A stretch of 14,238 bases of DNA from Thiohalospira sp046546335 (GCF_046546335.1 NZ_JBKGYA010000036.1); one strand, 5' to 3'; numbered from the stretch's first letter, positions 1-8,965 are shown. The notes: generated by a model from the letters alone, not told the origin. Made by a program: numbers and translations.

Positions 1-1295
1 CGCGTGCCCTCCACGCCCTTCTGCGGCGCCACCTGCTCGTCCAGCTCGTAGGGCGGCAGGCTACGTTCCACGGGAAACATCTCCAGCCGGGCGTGGTCGG
101 GGAGGCCGTCGACGAAGGGCGTCTGTGCCTCCCCGGCGATGAGGGGCCGGAGGTAGCGCCGCGCCGCCTCGGTAATGTGGTAGCCATCCTCGCGGATGAA
201 GGCCTCCGGGACGGTGGTCTCCACATCCGCGATCCGGGCCAGGTCGACGCTGTCCACCGACCACTGGTAGGGCTCGTCCGCCTCCCGCCGGATCACCGGC
301 ATGCGGCCGTTCTCGCCGGCAACAGCGAGTTCCACCGCCCGCTCCCCCACCGCCACGGCCTGCTCCACGTCCGTGGCCGATGCGATGTGGCGCGCCGAGC
401 GCTGGAGGTAGTCGGGCAGGGCCCAGTGGACCTTGTAGTCGAGATCGCGGCGGACCATCTCGGCGAGGTTGGGCGCAACGCCGCCGAGCTGGATCCACTC
501 CTCCACGGCGCTGCCCTCGGCCACCGAGAGGAGCCGCCCCTCCGGATCCCGAAGCCCCTCGCTCGCGACCACGACACAGTAGCCCACGCGGTCCACGGTC
601 TCCCGGACCCGCTGGATGAAGTCCCGACGGTGGAAGGGCCGCTCGGCGAAGAGGATCAGGTGGGGTGCATCGTCCGCCCGTTCCCGGGCCAGGCCACCGG
701 CGGCGGCCAGCCAGCCGGCGTGGCGCCCCATCACCTCCATGATGAAGACCTTGGTGGACGACGCCGCCATGGAGACCACATCCCGCGCCGCCTCCCGAAC
801 CCCGGTGGCCACGTACTTGGCTGCCGAACCGAAGCCCGGGCTGGTATCGGTGCCCGCCAGATCGTTATCGATGGTCTTGGGGATCCCCATGACCGTCAGG
901 GGATAGCCCATCTGCCGAGCGGCCACGTGGACCTTCTCCGCGGTCACCATGGAGCCGCCCCCGCCGTTGTAGAAGAAGTACCCGATATCGTGGGCGGCGA
1001 AGACCTCCATGAGGCGTTCGTACTGGTGGTGGTGGCTCTCCAGCGGCCCCAGGTCGTAGCGGCAGGCGCCGAAGGCCCCGCCCGGGGTATGGCGCAGCGC
1101 ATCCAGGGTCGCCGCCGACTCCCGCTCCAGGTCCAGCAGGTCCTCCCGCAGGGCGCCGATGATCCCCTCGCGCGCGGCGTAGATCCGCCCGAACCGGTCG
1201 CGGTGCCGCCGTACCCCCTGAATGACGCCGTAGGCGGAGGCATTGATGACGGCGGTCACGCCGCCGGCCTGACCATAGAGGACATTGGCGGGCAT
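1..1295 (-). CDS. 6-phosphofructokinase, PKTIDND-type (C-terminus cut by window edge)
   Basis: This enzyme phosphorylates fructose 6-phosphate to fructose 1,6-bisphosphate in the cytoplasm, using ATP or, in many relatives, pyrophosphate. About 431 codons lie in the window and no stop is reached, so a short C-terminal piece is missing. Visible landmarks are the N-terminal loop GQAGGVTAVINAS (residues 8-20), the donor-site loop NGGGGS (110-115), the catalytic motif PKTIDND (139-145; D143 is the expected base) and the substrate motif MEVMGRHAGW (186-195). The ATG at 1295 follows a good AGGGAG ribosome site. Lys140 sits where pyrophosphate-dependent enzymes carry lysine, but the donor loop has no acidic residue, where GGDGS, GGNDS or GGEGT is usual. 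Phosphoryl-donor choice is therefore uncertain. The gene is divergent from fbp, which catalyses the opposing step. Family assignment is secure; ATP versus pyrophosphate is not, so no symbol is given. Confidence 0.9.
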   Translation of the reverse strand, partial: MPANVLYGQAGGVTAVINASAYGVIQGVRRHRDRFGRIYAAREGIIGALREDLLDLERESAATLDALRHTPGGAFGACRYDLGPLESHHHQYERLMEVFAAHDIGYFFYNGGGGSMVTAEKVHVAARQMGYPLTVMGIPKTIDNDLAGTDTSPGFGSAAKYVATGVREAARDVVSMAASSTKVFIMEVMGRHAGWLAAAGGLARERADDAPHLILFAERPFHRRDFIQRVRETVDRVGYCVVVASEGLRDPEGRLLSVAEGSAVEEWIQLGGVAPNLAEMVRRDLDYKVHWALPDYLQRSARHIASATDVEQAVAVGERAVELAVAGENGRMPVIRREADEPYQWSVDSVDLARIADVETTVPEAFIREDGYHITEAARRYLRPLIAGEAQTPFVDGLPDHARLEMFPVERSLPPYELDEQVAPQKGVEGT

Positions 1296-1388
1296 CGGGT
1301 TCTCCCTGGGCGATGGTGGATGGATTCGTGATCCCCGGCGGCGTCCGGATCCCGCCGTCCCGATCGGATCGGTGGTGCCGCAACTCTC

Positions 1389-1397
1389 TGATACAAT
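1389..1397 (+). promoter_or_regulatory. Candidate extended -10 promoter for fbp
   Basis: TGATACAAT combines the TGn extension with TACAAT, a 5/6 match to the sigma-70 -10 hexamer, about 74 bases before the fbp start. No convincing -35 lies at normal spacing, which is tolerated in extended -10 promoters. It is in the right place and orientation within the pfk-fbp divergent gap. Inferred from sequence only. Confidence 0.4.
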
Positions 1398-1470
1398 CCG
1401 GGTTCAGCCTTTCCGGCCCGCGGCTACAGACCGCCGCGGGCGCCACCCATTCCGCGGCAAGGGGACCGAC

Positions 1471-2487
<1,017 letters not shown>

Positions 2488-2533
2488 GCGCCCCACCGCT
2501 CCCCGCCCCGCCTGTCGACGGGGCCCCTCCCGG

Positions 2534-2558
2534 GCCCGGCCATCGCGCCGGGCCTTTT
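2534..2558 (+). terminator. Intrinsic terminator after fbp
   Basis: GCCCGGC (2534-2540), a 6-base loop and GCCGGGC (2547-2553) form a perfect 7-bp GC stem followed by CTTTTC. It lies about 47 bases past the fbp stop on the coding strand. Confidence 0.8.
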
Positions 2559-2727
2559 CGATCCCCCCGGCAACCGGCTGTCTCCCTCCGTTTGTGAGCC
2601 GTCCCGATCCGAGTCCCGAGGGGCCGGCCGTCCCCATCAACCCAACGGCCGACTACACACGCCCCTTCCACGAACACCCCGAACCGCGATCCCACCCCCA
2701 ACTCCGACCGATCCCCGCCCGAGATCG

Positions 2728-2757
2728 AAAAAGGCCCGAGGGATGCTCCCCCGGGCC
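2728..2757 (-). terminator. Intrinsic terminator after gyrB
   Basis: Read on the minus strand, GGCCCGGGGG, a 5-base loop and CCCTCGGGCC form a 10-bp stem with one G-U pair, followed directly by TTTTT. It begins about 33 bases beyond the gyrB stop and should end the dnaA-dnaN-recF-gyrB transcript. The rest of the 2488-2789 gap holds no gene I can support. Confidence 0.88.
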
Positions 2758-2789
2758 CTCCTGCCAGGAACACCGCCGGCGCCGGCGAC

Positions 2790-5201
2790 CTACACGTCGA
2801 GGTTCGTCACCGACAGGGCGTTGGCCTCGATGAAGTCCCGCCGGGGCTCCACCTGGTCCCCCATGAGGGTGGTGAAGATCTCGTCGGCGGCCACGGCATC
2901 CTCGATCCCGACGCGCAGCATCCGGCGGCTCTCGGGATCCATGGTGGTCTCCCAGAGCTGCTCCGGATTCATCTCCCCGAGCCCCTTGTAGCGCTGGATG
3001 CTCTGGCCGCGCTTGGCCTCCCCGAGCAGCCACTCCATGGCCTCCTTGAAGCTGGCCACCGCCTGGATCCGGTCCCCACGCCGGACGTAGGCCCCCTCCC
3101 CGAGAAGGCCTTCCAGCCGATCATGGAGGCGGCGCATGGCCCGGTACTCACCGGAGTTGAAGAACTCGCCGTCGAAGGGCTGCCGGGCCTCGTTGGAGTG
3201 GCGGGTGATCACCAGATCGGCCCCGTACTCCCCGTGGTCGGGATCCGCCGCCACCTCGAAGCGGTAGGTCAGTCCCGCCGGGCGCTCGGCGTTGAGCCGA
3301 TCCTCCAGCTCCCGGAACCAGGCCGTGACCGCCTCCTCGTCCCGCCGCTGCTCCTCGGAGAGGGACGGCATGTAGACCATCTTCTCCAGGACCTCGGTGT
3401 TGTAGCGGTGGCCCATGCGCTCGATGGTCGCCATCACCCCGGCATAGTCCCGCGCCAGCTCCTCCAGCCCCGGGCCGGTGAGCGCCGGCGCCTCCGGATT
3501 CACGTGCAGCGCGGCGCCGTCCAGGGCGACGCCCAGGAGGTAGTCGGTGAGCTCCCGGTCGTCCTTGACGTACTGCTCCTGCTTGCCCTTCTTGAGCTTG
3601 TAGAGGGGCGGCTGGGCGATATAGACGTGGCCGCGCTCCACCAGCTCCGGCATCTGCCGGTAGAAGAAGGTCAGCAGCAGGGTCCGGATGTGCGAACCGT
3701 CCACGTCGGCGTCGGTCATGATGATGATCCGGTGGTAGCGGAGGTTGTCCGCGTTGAACTCCTCGCGACCGATCCCGGTCCCCAGCGCCGTAATGAGCGT
3801 GGCAACCTCCGCCGAGGAGAGCATCTTGTCGAAGCGCGCCTTCTCCACGTTGAGGATCTTCCCCTTGAGCGGGAGGATCGCCTGGTAGCGCCGATCCCGT
3901 CCCTGCTTGGCCGAGCCGCCGGCGGAGTCGCCCTCCACCAGATAGAGTTCCGACTCCGCCGGGTCCTTCTCCTGGCAGTCGGCGAGCTTGCCCGGCAGGC
4001 CGGCGACATCCAGCGCGCCCTTGCGCCGGGTCATCTCCCGCGCCTTGCGCGCCGCATCCCGCGCCCGGGCCGCATCGATGACCTTGCCGGCGATGGCCTT
4101 GGCCTCGCTGGGATGCTCATCGAGGAACTCGGCCAGGTGCTCGGCCAGGCAGGACTCCACCAGCCCCTTCACCTCGGAGGAGACCAGCTTCTCCTTGGTC
4201 TGGGAGGAGAACTTGGGGTCGGGGACCTTCACCGAGATGACGGCGGTCAGGCCCTCCCGGGCATCATCGCCGGACGGAGCCACCTTGGCCTTGCCGGCGT
4301 AGCCCTCGCGCTCGATGTACTGGTTCATGGTCCGGGTCAGCGCACCGCGGAAGCCGGAGAGGTGGGTCCCGCCATCGCGCTGGGGGATGTTGTTGGTAAA
4401 GCAGAAGATGGACTCCTGGTAGGAGTCGTTCCACTGCATCGCCACCTCCACGGTCATCCCCTCCCGCTCGGCGGTGAAGTGGAAGACCTGCTCGTGGAGC
4501 GGCTGCTTCTTCTGATTGAGGTGCTCGACGAAGGCGCGGATCCCGCCCTGGTACTCGAAGACGTCGTGGCGCGGTTCTGCCCGCTCATCCCGCAGCTCGA
4601 TCCGGACCCCCGAGTTGAGAAAGGAGAGCTCCCGCAAGCGGCGCGCCAGCACATCGTAGTGGAACTCCGTATCCCCGAAGACCTCGGGGCTCGGCCGGAA
4701 CCGGATCTCGGTCCCGCTGCCCTCGGTCTCGCCCTTTTCCTCCAGGGGGGACTCCGGCTCCCCCATGCTGAAGACCTGCTCGTAGACGCGGCCGCCGCGC
4801 CGGATGGTGAGCCGGAGCTCCTCCGAGAGGGCATTGACTACCGAGACCCCGACGCCGTGAAGCCCGCCGGAGACCTTGTAGGAGTTGTTGTCGAACTTAC
4901 CGCCGGCGTGGAGGACGGTCATGATGACCTCGGCCGCGGAACGCCCCTCCTCCTCGTGCCAGTCCACCGGGATACCGCGGCCGTCGTCGCGCACGGACAC
5001 CGCGCCGTCGCCGTGGATCACCACCTGGATGGTGGAACAGTACCCACCGAGGGCCTCGTCGATGGCGTTGTCCACCACCTCGAAGACCATATGGTGGAGC
5101 CCGGTGCCATCATCGGTATCCCCGATGTACATACCGGGCCGCTTGCGAACGGCATCCAGCCCCTTGAGGACCTTGATGCTCGAGGAATCGTATTCGGCCA
5201 T
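2790..5201 (-). CDS. gyrB: DNA gyrase subunit B
   Basis: ATPase and TOPRIM subunit of gyrase, which with GyrA introduces negative supercoils into DNA. The 803-aa product is the length of the E. coli type (804 aa), including the extra C-terminal-half insert of many Gram-negative bacteria. GHKL ATPase motifs are EVVDNAID (E41, N45), DDGRGIPVD from D72, and GGLHGVGVS (112-120). QTKEKL provides the transducer lysine. The TOPRIM domain has EGDSAGG starting at E423 and DADVDGSH with D497, D499 and D501 as metal ligands. The C-terminus has QRYKGLGEMNPEQLWETTMD. The ATG at 5201 follows AGGGAG and begins the classical MAEYDSSSIKVL; the same frame runs open upstream through recF, but only as a shadow. 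It is 25 bases after recF and ends at a strong terminator. Confidence 0.98.
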   Translation of the reverse strand: MAEYDSSSIKVLKGLDAVRKRPGMYIGDTDDGTGLHHMVFEVVDNAIDEALGGYCSTIQVVIHGDGAVSVRDDGRGIPVDWHEEEGRSAAEVIMTVLHAGGKFDNNSYKVSGGLHGVGVSVVNALSEELRLTIRRGGRVYEQVFSMGEPESPLEEKGETEGSGTEIRFRPSPEVFGDTEFHYDVLARRLRELSFLNSGVRIELRDERAEPRHDVFEYQGGIRAFVEHLNQKKQPLHEQVFHFTAEREGMTVEVAMQWNDSYQESIFCFTNNIPQRDGGTHLSGFRGALTRTMNQYIEREGYAGKAKVAPSGDDAREGLTAVISVKVPDPKFSSQTKEKLVSSEVKGLVESCLAEHLAEFLDEHPSEAKAIAGKVIDAARARDAARKAREMTRRKGALDVAGLPGKLADCQEKDPAESELYLVEGDSAGGSAKQGRDRRYQAILPLKGKILNVEKARFDKMLSSAEVATLITALGTGIGREEFNADNLRYHRIIIMTDADVDGSHIRTLLLTFFYRQMPELVERGHVYIAQPPLYKLKKGKQEQYVKDDRELTDYLLGVALDGAALHVNPEAPALTGPGLEELARDYAGVMATIERMGHRYNTEVLEKMVYMPSLSEEQRRDEEAVTAWFRELEDRLNAERPAGLTYRFEVAADPDHGEYGADLVITRHSNEARQPFDGEFFNSGEYRAMRRLHDRLEGLLGEGAYVRRGDRIQAVASFKEAMEWLLGEAKRGQSIQRYKGLGEMNPEQLWETTMDPESRRMLRVGIEDAVAADEIFTTLMGDQVEPRRDFIEANALSVTNLDV

Positions 5202-5226
5202 GTCTGCTCCCTGGACGCTGGCACCA

Positions 5227-6297
5227 TTATACCACTCTGCGGACCCCGCCGTGTTCCACCTGAAACTGCGCCTCTCCCCCGGAGACGGGGACCAGGCCCG
5301 CCTCGGTGGCCGTGACCAGCGCCTGGACACCAAGACCCCGGACCCCTTCCAGGAGCCGACCGCGGTGCTCTTCGTCCAGCTCCGCCGGCAGGTCGTCCAG
5401 GAGGAGAAGTGCCCCCTCCCCGATCCGCTCCGCGAACAAGCCCAGCTGCGCCAGGCGCAGCGCCGCCGCCAGCAGCTTCTGCTGCCCCCGGGAGACCCGT
5501 TCCGCGGCGACCACCCCCTCCATGCGGAGGGCCAGCTCGGCGCGGTGGGGTCCTGACCCGGTATGCCCCTGCCGGCGATCGCCCTCCCAGCCAGCCTCCA
5601 GCGCCTCGGCCAGGGTCCGCTCCCTCGCCCAGCCGGCATGGAGCTGGAGCTCGAGCCCGCTGAGGCCGAAACACTCCTCCGCCATGGCCACCGCCCGCGG
5701 GGCCAGCTCGCCGAGATAGTGTCGCCTTGCGGCGTCCACCGCCTGACCGAGTTCCACCAGCTCCCCGTCCCAGGCCCGCGCCACCGCCGGACCGCTCCCC
5801 TGCCGGAGCGCCGCATTGCGCTGCTCCAGGACCCGCCGATAGCGCCGCCAGGTCCGCAGGAATCCCGGTTCCACGTGGAACACGCCCCAGTCCAACAGGG
5901 CCCGCCGCTCCGCCGGCGGCCCCTCGATCAGGCGGTGGGAATCGGGGTTGAGCAGCTGCAGGGGGAGGCAGTCGGCGAGGCGGGCGACGCTCTCCGCGTC
6001 CGCCCCGTCGCGGCGGAGCCGCGTATCGCCGTCCCCGCCCTCGACCCCGATCCGGTGGATCCCGCCCGCCCACTGGCTCTCGCCGTAGATGGTCAGTCGG
6101 CCCCGACCCCCCTGAACCACCCGACGAAGGGATCGCGCACGAAAGGACCGCCCCAGGCCCAGGATGTGGACCGCCTCGAGGAGGCTGGTCTTCCCGCTTG
6201 CGTTGGCCCCTACGACCCAGTTGACCCCCGGCTCCAGGGCGAGGTCCAGTCGGTCGAGGTTGCGGACCGATTGCAGGGCGAGTCGCCGGAGGATCAT
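5227..6297 (-). CDS. recF: DNA replication and repair protein RecF
   Basis: SMC-like ATPase that, with RecO and RecR, helps load RecA at single-strand gaps and stalled forks. The 356-aa length is normal (E. coli 357). Walker A is GANASGKT (30-37), the ABC-type signature is SRGQQK (269-274), and Walker B is LLLLDDLPAELD (297-308) with D301/D302. The RecF block RRALLDWGVFHVEP spans 131-144. The ATG at 6297 is only three bases after the dnaN stop. A G-rich AGGGG abuts the start and leaves little room for a normal ribosome site, so translational coupling to dnaN is likely. Position between dnaN and gyrB is the standard bacterial order. Confidence 0.97.
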   Translation of the reverse strand: MILRRLALQSVRNLDRLDLALEPGVNWVVGANASGKTSLLEAVHILGLGRSFRARSLRRVVQGGRGRLTIYGESQWAGGIHRIGVEGGDGDTRLRRDGADAESVARLADCLPLQLLNPDSHRLIEGPPAERRALLDWGVFHVEPGFLRTWRRYRRVLEQRNAALRQGSGPAVARAWDGELVELGQAVDAARRHYLGELAPRAVAMAEECFGLSGLELQLHAGWARERTLAEALEAGWEGDRRQGHTGSGPHRAELALRMEGVVAAERVSRGQQKLLAAALRLAQLGLFAERIGEGALLLLDDLPAELDEEHRGRLLEGVRGLGVQALVTATEAGLVPVSGGEAQFQVEHGGVRRVV

Positions 6298-6300
6298 CCC

Positions 6301-7404
6301 CTAGATCCGCATGGGCATGACCACGTACCGGCAGTCCCCCTCCTCGCCCCCGTCGATGAGACAGCTGCTGTTGCTGTCGGCCAGTTGTAGCCGTGCCTGC
6401 TCACTGTCCAGGGCCCCCAGGGCATCCAGGAGATAGCTGGCGTTGAAGCCGATCTCCATCTCCGGGCCGTTGTAGTCCACCTCCAGGGTCGCCTCCGCCT
6501 CCTCCTGCTCCGGATTGTGCGCCACGGCCGCGACCTCCCCGGCGCGGATCTCCAGCCGGATCCCCCGGTACTTCTCGTTGGAGAGGATGGCGGCGCGCTG
6601 CAGGGTCTCCCGCAACAGTCGACGATCCGCGGTGAGGTGGTGCCGGTTCCCGCTGGGGATGACCTGCTCATAGTCGGGGAACCGGCCGTCGATGAGCTTC
6701 GTGGTGAACCCCGTATCCCCCAGTCGGAAGCGCAGATAGCTGCCGCCGGCCTCGATGTCCACCAGCTCCTCGTCCTCCCCCAGGAGCTTCGCCAGCTCCG
6801 TGACCGCCTTGCGCGGCACGATGGCCCGAATCCCCCCCTCCGGGTCGTGCTCCGTCCCGCACTCGCACAGCGCCAGTCGATGCCCGTCGGTAGCGACGCT
6901 GCGCAGGGTGTGATCGCCGACCTCCAGCAGGAGTCCGTTGAGATAGTACCGGACGTCCTGCTGCGCCATGGCGAAGGCCGTCCGATCCAGGAGCCCCTTG
7001 AGGTGGCCCTGGGGGACCTGCAACCGCGTCGCCTCCTCCCGCGCCTCCATCGCCGGGAATTCCGTCGCCGGCAGGGTGGCGAGAGTGAACCGGCTGCGGC
7101 CGGATCGTACCACCATCTTCTCGCCTTCCTGCTCGAAGCGGATCTCGGCGTCCTCCGGGAGCGCCCGGACGATATCGGTGAGCTTGCGTGCCGGAACCGT
7201 GACCCGCCCCTCCTCCACCTCGCCCTCCAGGGCAACGTGGGTCACCAGCTCGAGCTCCAGATCGGTCCCGGTGATCGCCAGGCTCCGCGGTGAGACCGTC
7301 AGCAGGATGTTGGCGAGGATGGGCATGGTCTGCTTGCGTTCCACCACCCCGCTCACGGCCTGGAGGGGCCGCAGGAGTGCCTCGCGCTGGATGCCGAACT
7401 TCAT
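6301..7404 (-). CDS. dnaN: DNA polymerase III beta sliding clamp
   Basis: Ring-shaped processivity clamp that tethers DNA polymerase III and other partners to DNA. The 367-aa product matches the family (E. coli 366) and covers the three repeated clamp domains, roughly 1-125, 126-245 and 246-367. Recognisable segments are the start MKFGIQREALLRPLQ, VERKQTMPILANILL, the central SVATDGHRLALCE, LIDGRFPDYEQVIP, and the typical end YVVMPMRI. The partner-binding pocket lies between domains II and III. The ATG at 7404 follows a GGGAG ribosome site. The 232-bp gap from dnaA contains DnaA boxes, so expression may respond to DnaA or the origin; that is inference. recF follows after three bases. Confidence 0.98.
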   Translation of the reverse strand: MKFGIQREALLRPLQAVSGVVERKQTMPILANILLTVSPRSLAITGTDLELELVTHVALEGEVEEGRVTVPARKLTDIVRALPEDAEIRFEQEGEKMVVRSGRSRFTLATLPATEFPAMEAREEATRLQVPQGHLKGLLDRTAFAMAQQDVRYYLNGLLLEVGDHTLRSVATDGHRLALCECGTEHDPEGGIRAIVPRKAVTELAKLLGEDEELVDIEAGGSYLRFRLGDTGFTTKLIDGRFPDYEQVIPSGNRHHLTADRRLLRETLQRAAILSNEKYRGIRLEIRAGEVAAVAHNPEQEEAEATLEVDYNGPEMEIGFNASYLLDALGALDSEQARLQLADSNSSCLIDGGEEGDCRYVVMPMRI

Positions 7405-7452
7405 ATCCGCTCCCGATGCAGTTGTAGTGATCTGTCTTTCTTAAAGAACCCC

Positions 7453-7463
7453 GTTGTAACAAC
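7453..7463. repeat. Perfect 11-bp inverted repeat upstream of dnaN
   Basis: GTTGT-A-ACAAC is an exact inverted repeat about 49 bases before the dnaN start, inside the putative 5' leader. CCCC and GGG flank it and could extend a bulged hairpin. It could be a protein-binding site or an RNA hairpin; no factor is recognised. Confidence 0.35.
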
Positions 7464-7534
7464 AAGGGCTGGCCCCATCTGGGGATGACTCCCGATAAAC
7501 CTTTTCATATTAACGAGTTATAAGGACTTCGGCC

Positions 7535-7543
7535 GGTGGATAA
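7535..7543 (-). promoter_or_regulatory. DnaA box (8/9)
   Basis: Minus-strand TTATCCACC differs from the TTATCCACA consensus only at the last base. It is the box closest to the A/T-rich stretch at 7494-7523. Confidence 0.65.
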
Positions 7544-7569
7544 CTGGCGCCTCGCGCCGGTCCACTCCC

Positions 7570-7578
7570 TGTGGAAAA
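7570..7578 (-). promoter_or_regulatory. DnaA box (8/9)
   Basis: Minus-strand TTTTCCACA differs from the consensus at one position. It has the same orientation as the 7535 box and opposes the perfect box at 7616. Confidence 0.55.
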
Positions 7579-7615
7579 CCTGTTGCCCGTTTGGCCCTGC
7601 CATTCCGACCCGATG

Positions 7616-7624
7616 TTATCCACA
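7616..7624 (+). promoter_or_regulatory. DnaA box (perfect)
   Basis: TTATCCACA matches the strong DnaA box consensus exactly, 12 bases beyond the dnaA stop codon on the dnaN side. Confidence 0.8.
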
Positions 7625-7636
7625 GGTTCTCCCCCC

Positions 7637-8965
7637 TCAACTGGTCAGGGTTCTCAACAGGTTCTGATAGTCCTCGTGAAGCCGGTTATCGCTCTGACGT
7701 AGCTCCTCCACCTTGCGACAGGCGTAGAGGACGGTGGTGTGGTCCCGGCCGCCGAAGGCATCCCCGATCTCCGGCAGGCTGTGGCTGGTCAGCTCCTTGG
7801 CCAGGGCCATGGCGAGCTGTCGCGGCCGCGCGATGGACCGGCTTCGCTTCTTGGACAGCAGATCCCCCATGCGGATCTTGTAGTACCCGGCCACGGTCTT
7901 CTGGATGTTGTCCACCGTGACCAGCTTGTCCTGCAGGGCGAGGAGGTCCTTGAGGGCATCCTTGGCGAAGGGGAGGTCGATGGGGTGGCCCGTGAAGTGG
8001 GCGTTGGCCACCACCCGGCGCAGGGCACCCTCGAGTTCCCGCACGTTGGACCGGATCCGTTTGGCGATGAAGAAGGCCACCTCGTCGGGGAGTTCCGCCC
8101 CGGACTGGCACGCCTTGCTCTTGAGGATGGCGACCCGGGTCTCCAGCTCCGGCGGCTCGATGGCCACCGTCAGCCCCCAGCCGAAGCGCGAGCGGAGTCG
8201 CTCCTCGAGCCCCTCCACCTCCTTGGGATAGCGATCGCAGCTGAGGATGATCTGCTGCTCGCTCTCCAGCAGGGCATTGAAGGTGTGGAAGAACTCCTCC
8301 TGGGAGCGCTCCTTGTTGGCGAAGAACTGGATGTCGTCGATGAGCAGGGCGTCCACCGAGCGGTAGAACTTCTTGAAGTCGTCGATGACGCTGTGCTGGA
8401 GCGCCTTGATCATGTCGGAGACGAAGCGCTCCGAGTGGAGGTAGACCACCCGCGCCTCGGGCCGGTGCTCCCGGATCTGGTTGCCTACCGCGTGCATGAG
8501 GTGGGTCTTGCCCAGCCCCACGCCGCCATAGATGAATAGCGGGTTGTACGGAGCCCCGGCGCTGCTGCCGACCTGGAAGGAGGCCGCGCGCGCCAGCTGG
8601 TTGGACTTGCCCTCAACGAAGGTATCGAAGGTGAAGGCGGGGTTGAGCCGACTGGGGGAGGCGCGAAAGCGCGATGACTCCGGGGCCTCGTGGGCCGCGC
8701 CGATGGACGCTGCCCCCTCCCCGGGGGCATCGACGACCAGGGAGACCTCCGGCCCCGGTGCCCCCGCGATCCGCGCTACCGCCTCCCGGATGCGATCCAC
8801 TGCGTGGTTCTCGACCCACTCCTGGACGAAGGGGTTGGGGGCGCAGAGCTCCATGGCGCCGTTACGCTCCCGCGCCTGCAGCGGCCGGATCCAGGTATTG
8901 AACTCCTGGTCCGCGAATTCCTGCTCGAGCCTCTCGAGGCAGCGCTGCCAGAGCGTCGAAGACAC
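7637..8965 (-). CDS. dnaA: Chromosomal replication initiator DnaA
   Basis: AAA+ ATPase that binds DnaA boxes, melts the origin and recruits the replicative helicase. The 442-aa protein has domain I (about 1-80, starting MSSTLWQRCLERLEQEF), a short linker (about 81-105), the AAA+ domain with Walker A GGVGLGKT (147-154) and Walker B LLIDD (207-211), the arginine-finger region RLRSRF (256-261), and domain IV with the DNA-binding signature GGRDHTTVLYACRKVEEL (405-422). The start is GTG at 8965, preceded at four bases by AGAGGTGA, a strong ribosome site; homology begins exactly there. The linker is shorter than in E. coli (467 aa), which accounts for the smaller size. A perfect DnaA box upstream suggests autoregulation. 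Confidence 0.98.
   Translation of the reverse strand: MSSTLWQRCLERLEQEFADQEFNTWIRPLQARERNGAMELCAPNPFVQEWVENHAVDRIREAVARIAGAPGPEVSLVVDAPGEGAASIGAAHEAPESSRFRASPSRLNPAFTFDTFVEGKSNQLARAASFQVGSSAGAPYNPLFIYGGVGLGKTHLMHAVGNQIREHRPEARVVYLHSERFVSDMIKALQHSVIDDFKKFYRSVDALLIDDIQFFANKERSQEEFFHTFNALLESEQQIILSCDRYPKEVEGLEERLRSRFGWGLTVAIEPPELETRVAILKSKACQSGAELPDEVAFFIAKRIRSNVRELEGALRRVVANAHFTGHPIDLPFAKDALKDLLALQDKLVTVDNIQKTVAGYYKIRMGDLLSKKRSRSIARPRQLAMALAKELTSHSLPEIGDAFGGRDHTTVLYACRKVEELRQSDNRLHEDYQNLLRTLTS

Larger units (their letters stand above)
7425..7636. other. Candidate replication origin (oriC) between dnaA and dnaN
   Basis: This non-coding stretch combines three DnaA boxes (7535-7543, 7570-7578, 7616-7624), an A/T-rich segment at 7494-7523 (23 of 30 bases A or T, in very GC-rich DNA) and a 13-mer-like GATCTGTCTTTCT at 7429-7441, which matches 9 of 11 fixed positions of the E. 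coli unwinding 13-mer GATCTnTTnTTTT. The polarity, unwinding region to one side of clustered boxes, resembles known origins. The gap could instead serve only dnaN expression. Three boxes are fewer than in E. coli, and the other side of dnaA also has one. Confidence 0.55.

Noticed and set aside
93..1331. 412-codon plus-strand open frame across the pfk gene
   Set aside because: The complementary strand encodes a phosphofructokinase with all main motifs; the plus-strand product resembles nothing.
1285..1470. 62-residue N-terminal extension of fbp
   Set aside because: Class I FBPase homology and the ribosome site place the start at 1471; the extension covers the promoter region.
2488..2789. Possible small genes in the fbp-gyrB gap
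   Set aside because: Short open frames on both strands run through the terminators, lack good ribosome sites and have no recognisable product.
3123..5315. 730-codon open frame on the plus strand opposite gyrB
   Set aside because: Antisense shadow of gyrB in GC-rich DNA; the product has no recognisable domain and the minus-strand protein is a clear GyrB.
5202..5816. 205-residue N-terminal extension of gyrB
   Set aside because: It lies within recF in another frame; the GyrB family begins at MAEYDSSS with its own ribosome site.
7405..7636. Specific dnaN promoter in the A/T-rich segment
   Set aside because: TATAAC- and TAATAT-like hexamers exist on the minus strand, but none has an acceptable -35 at 16-18 bases.
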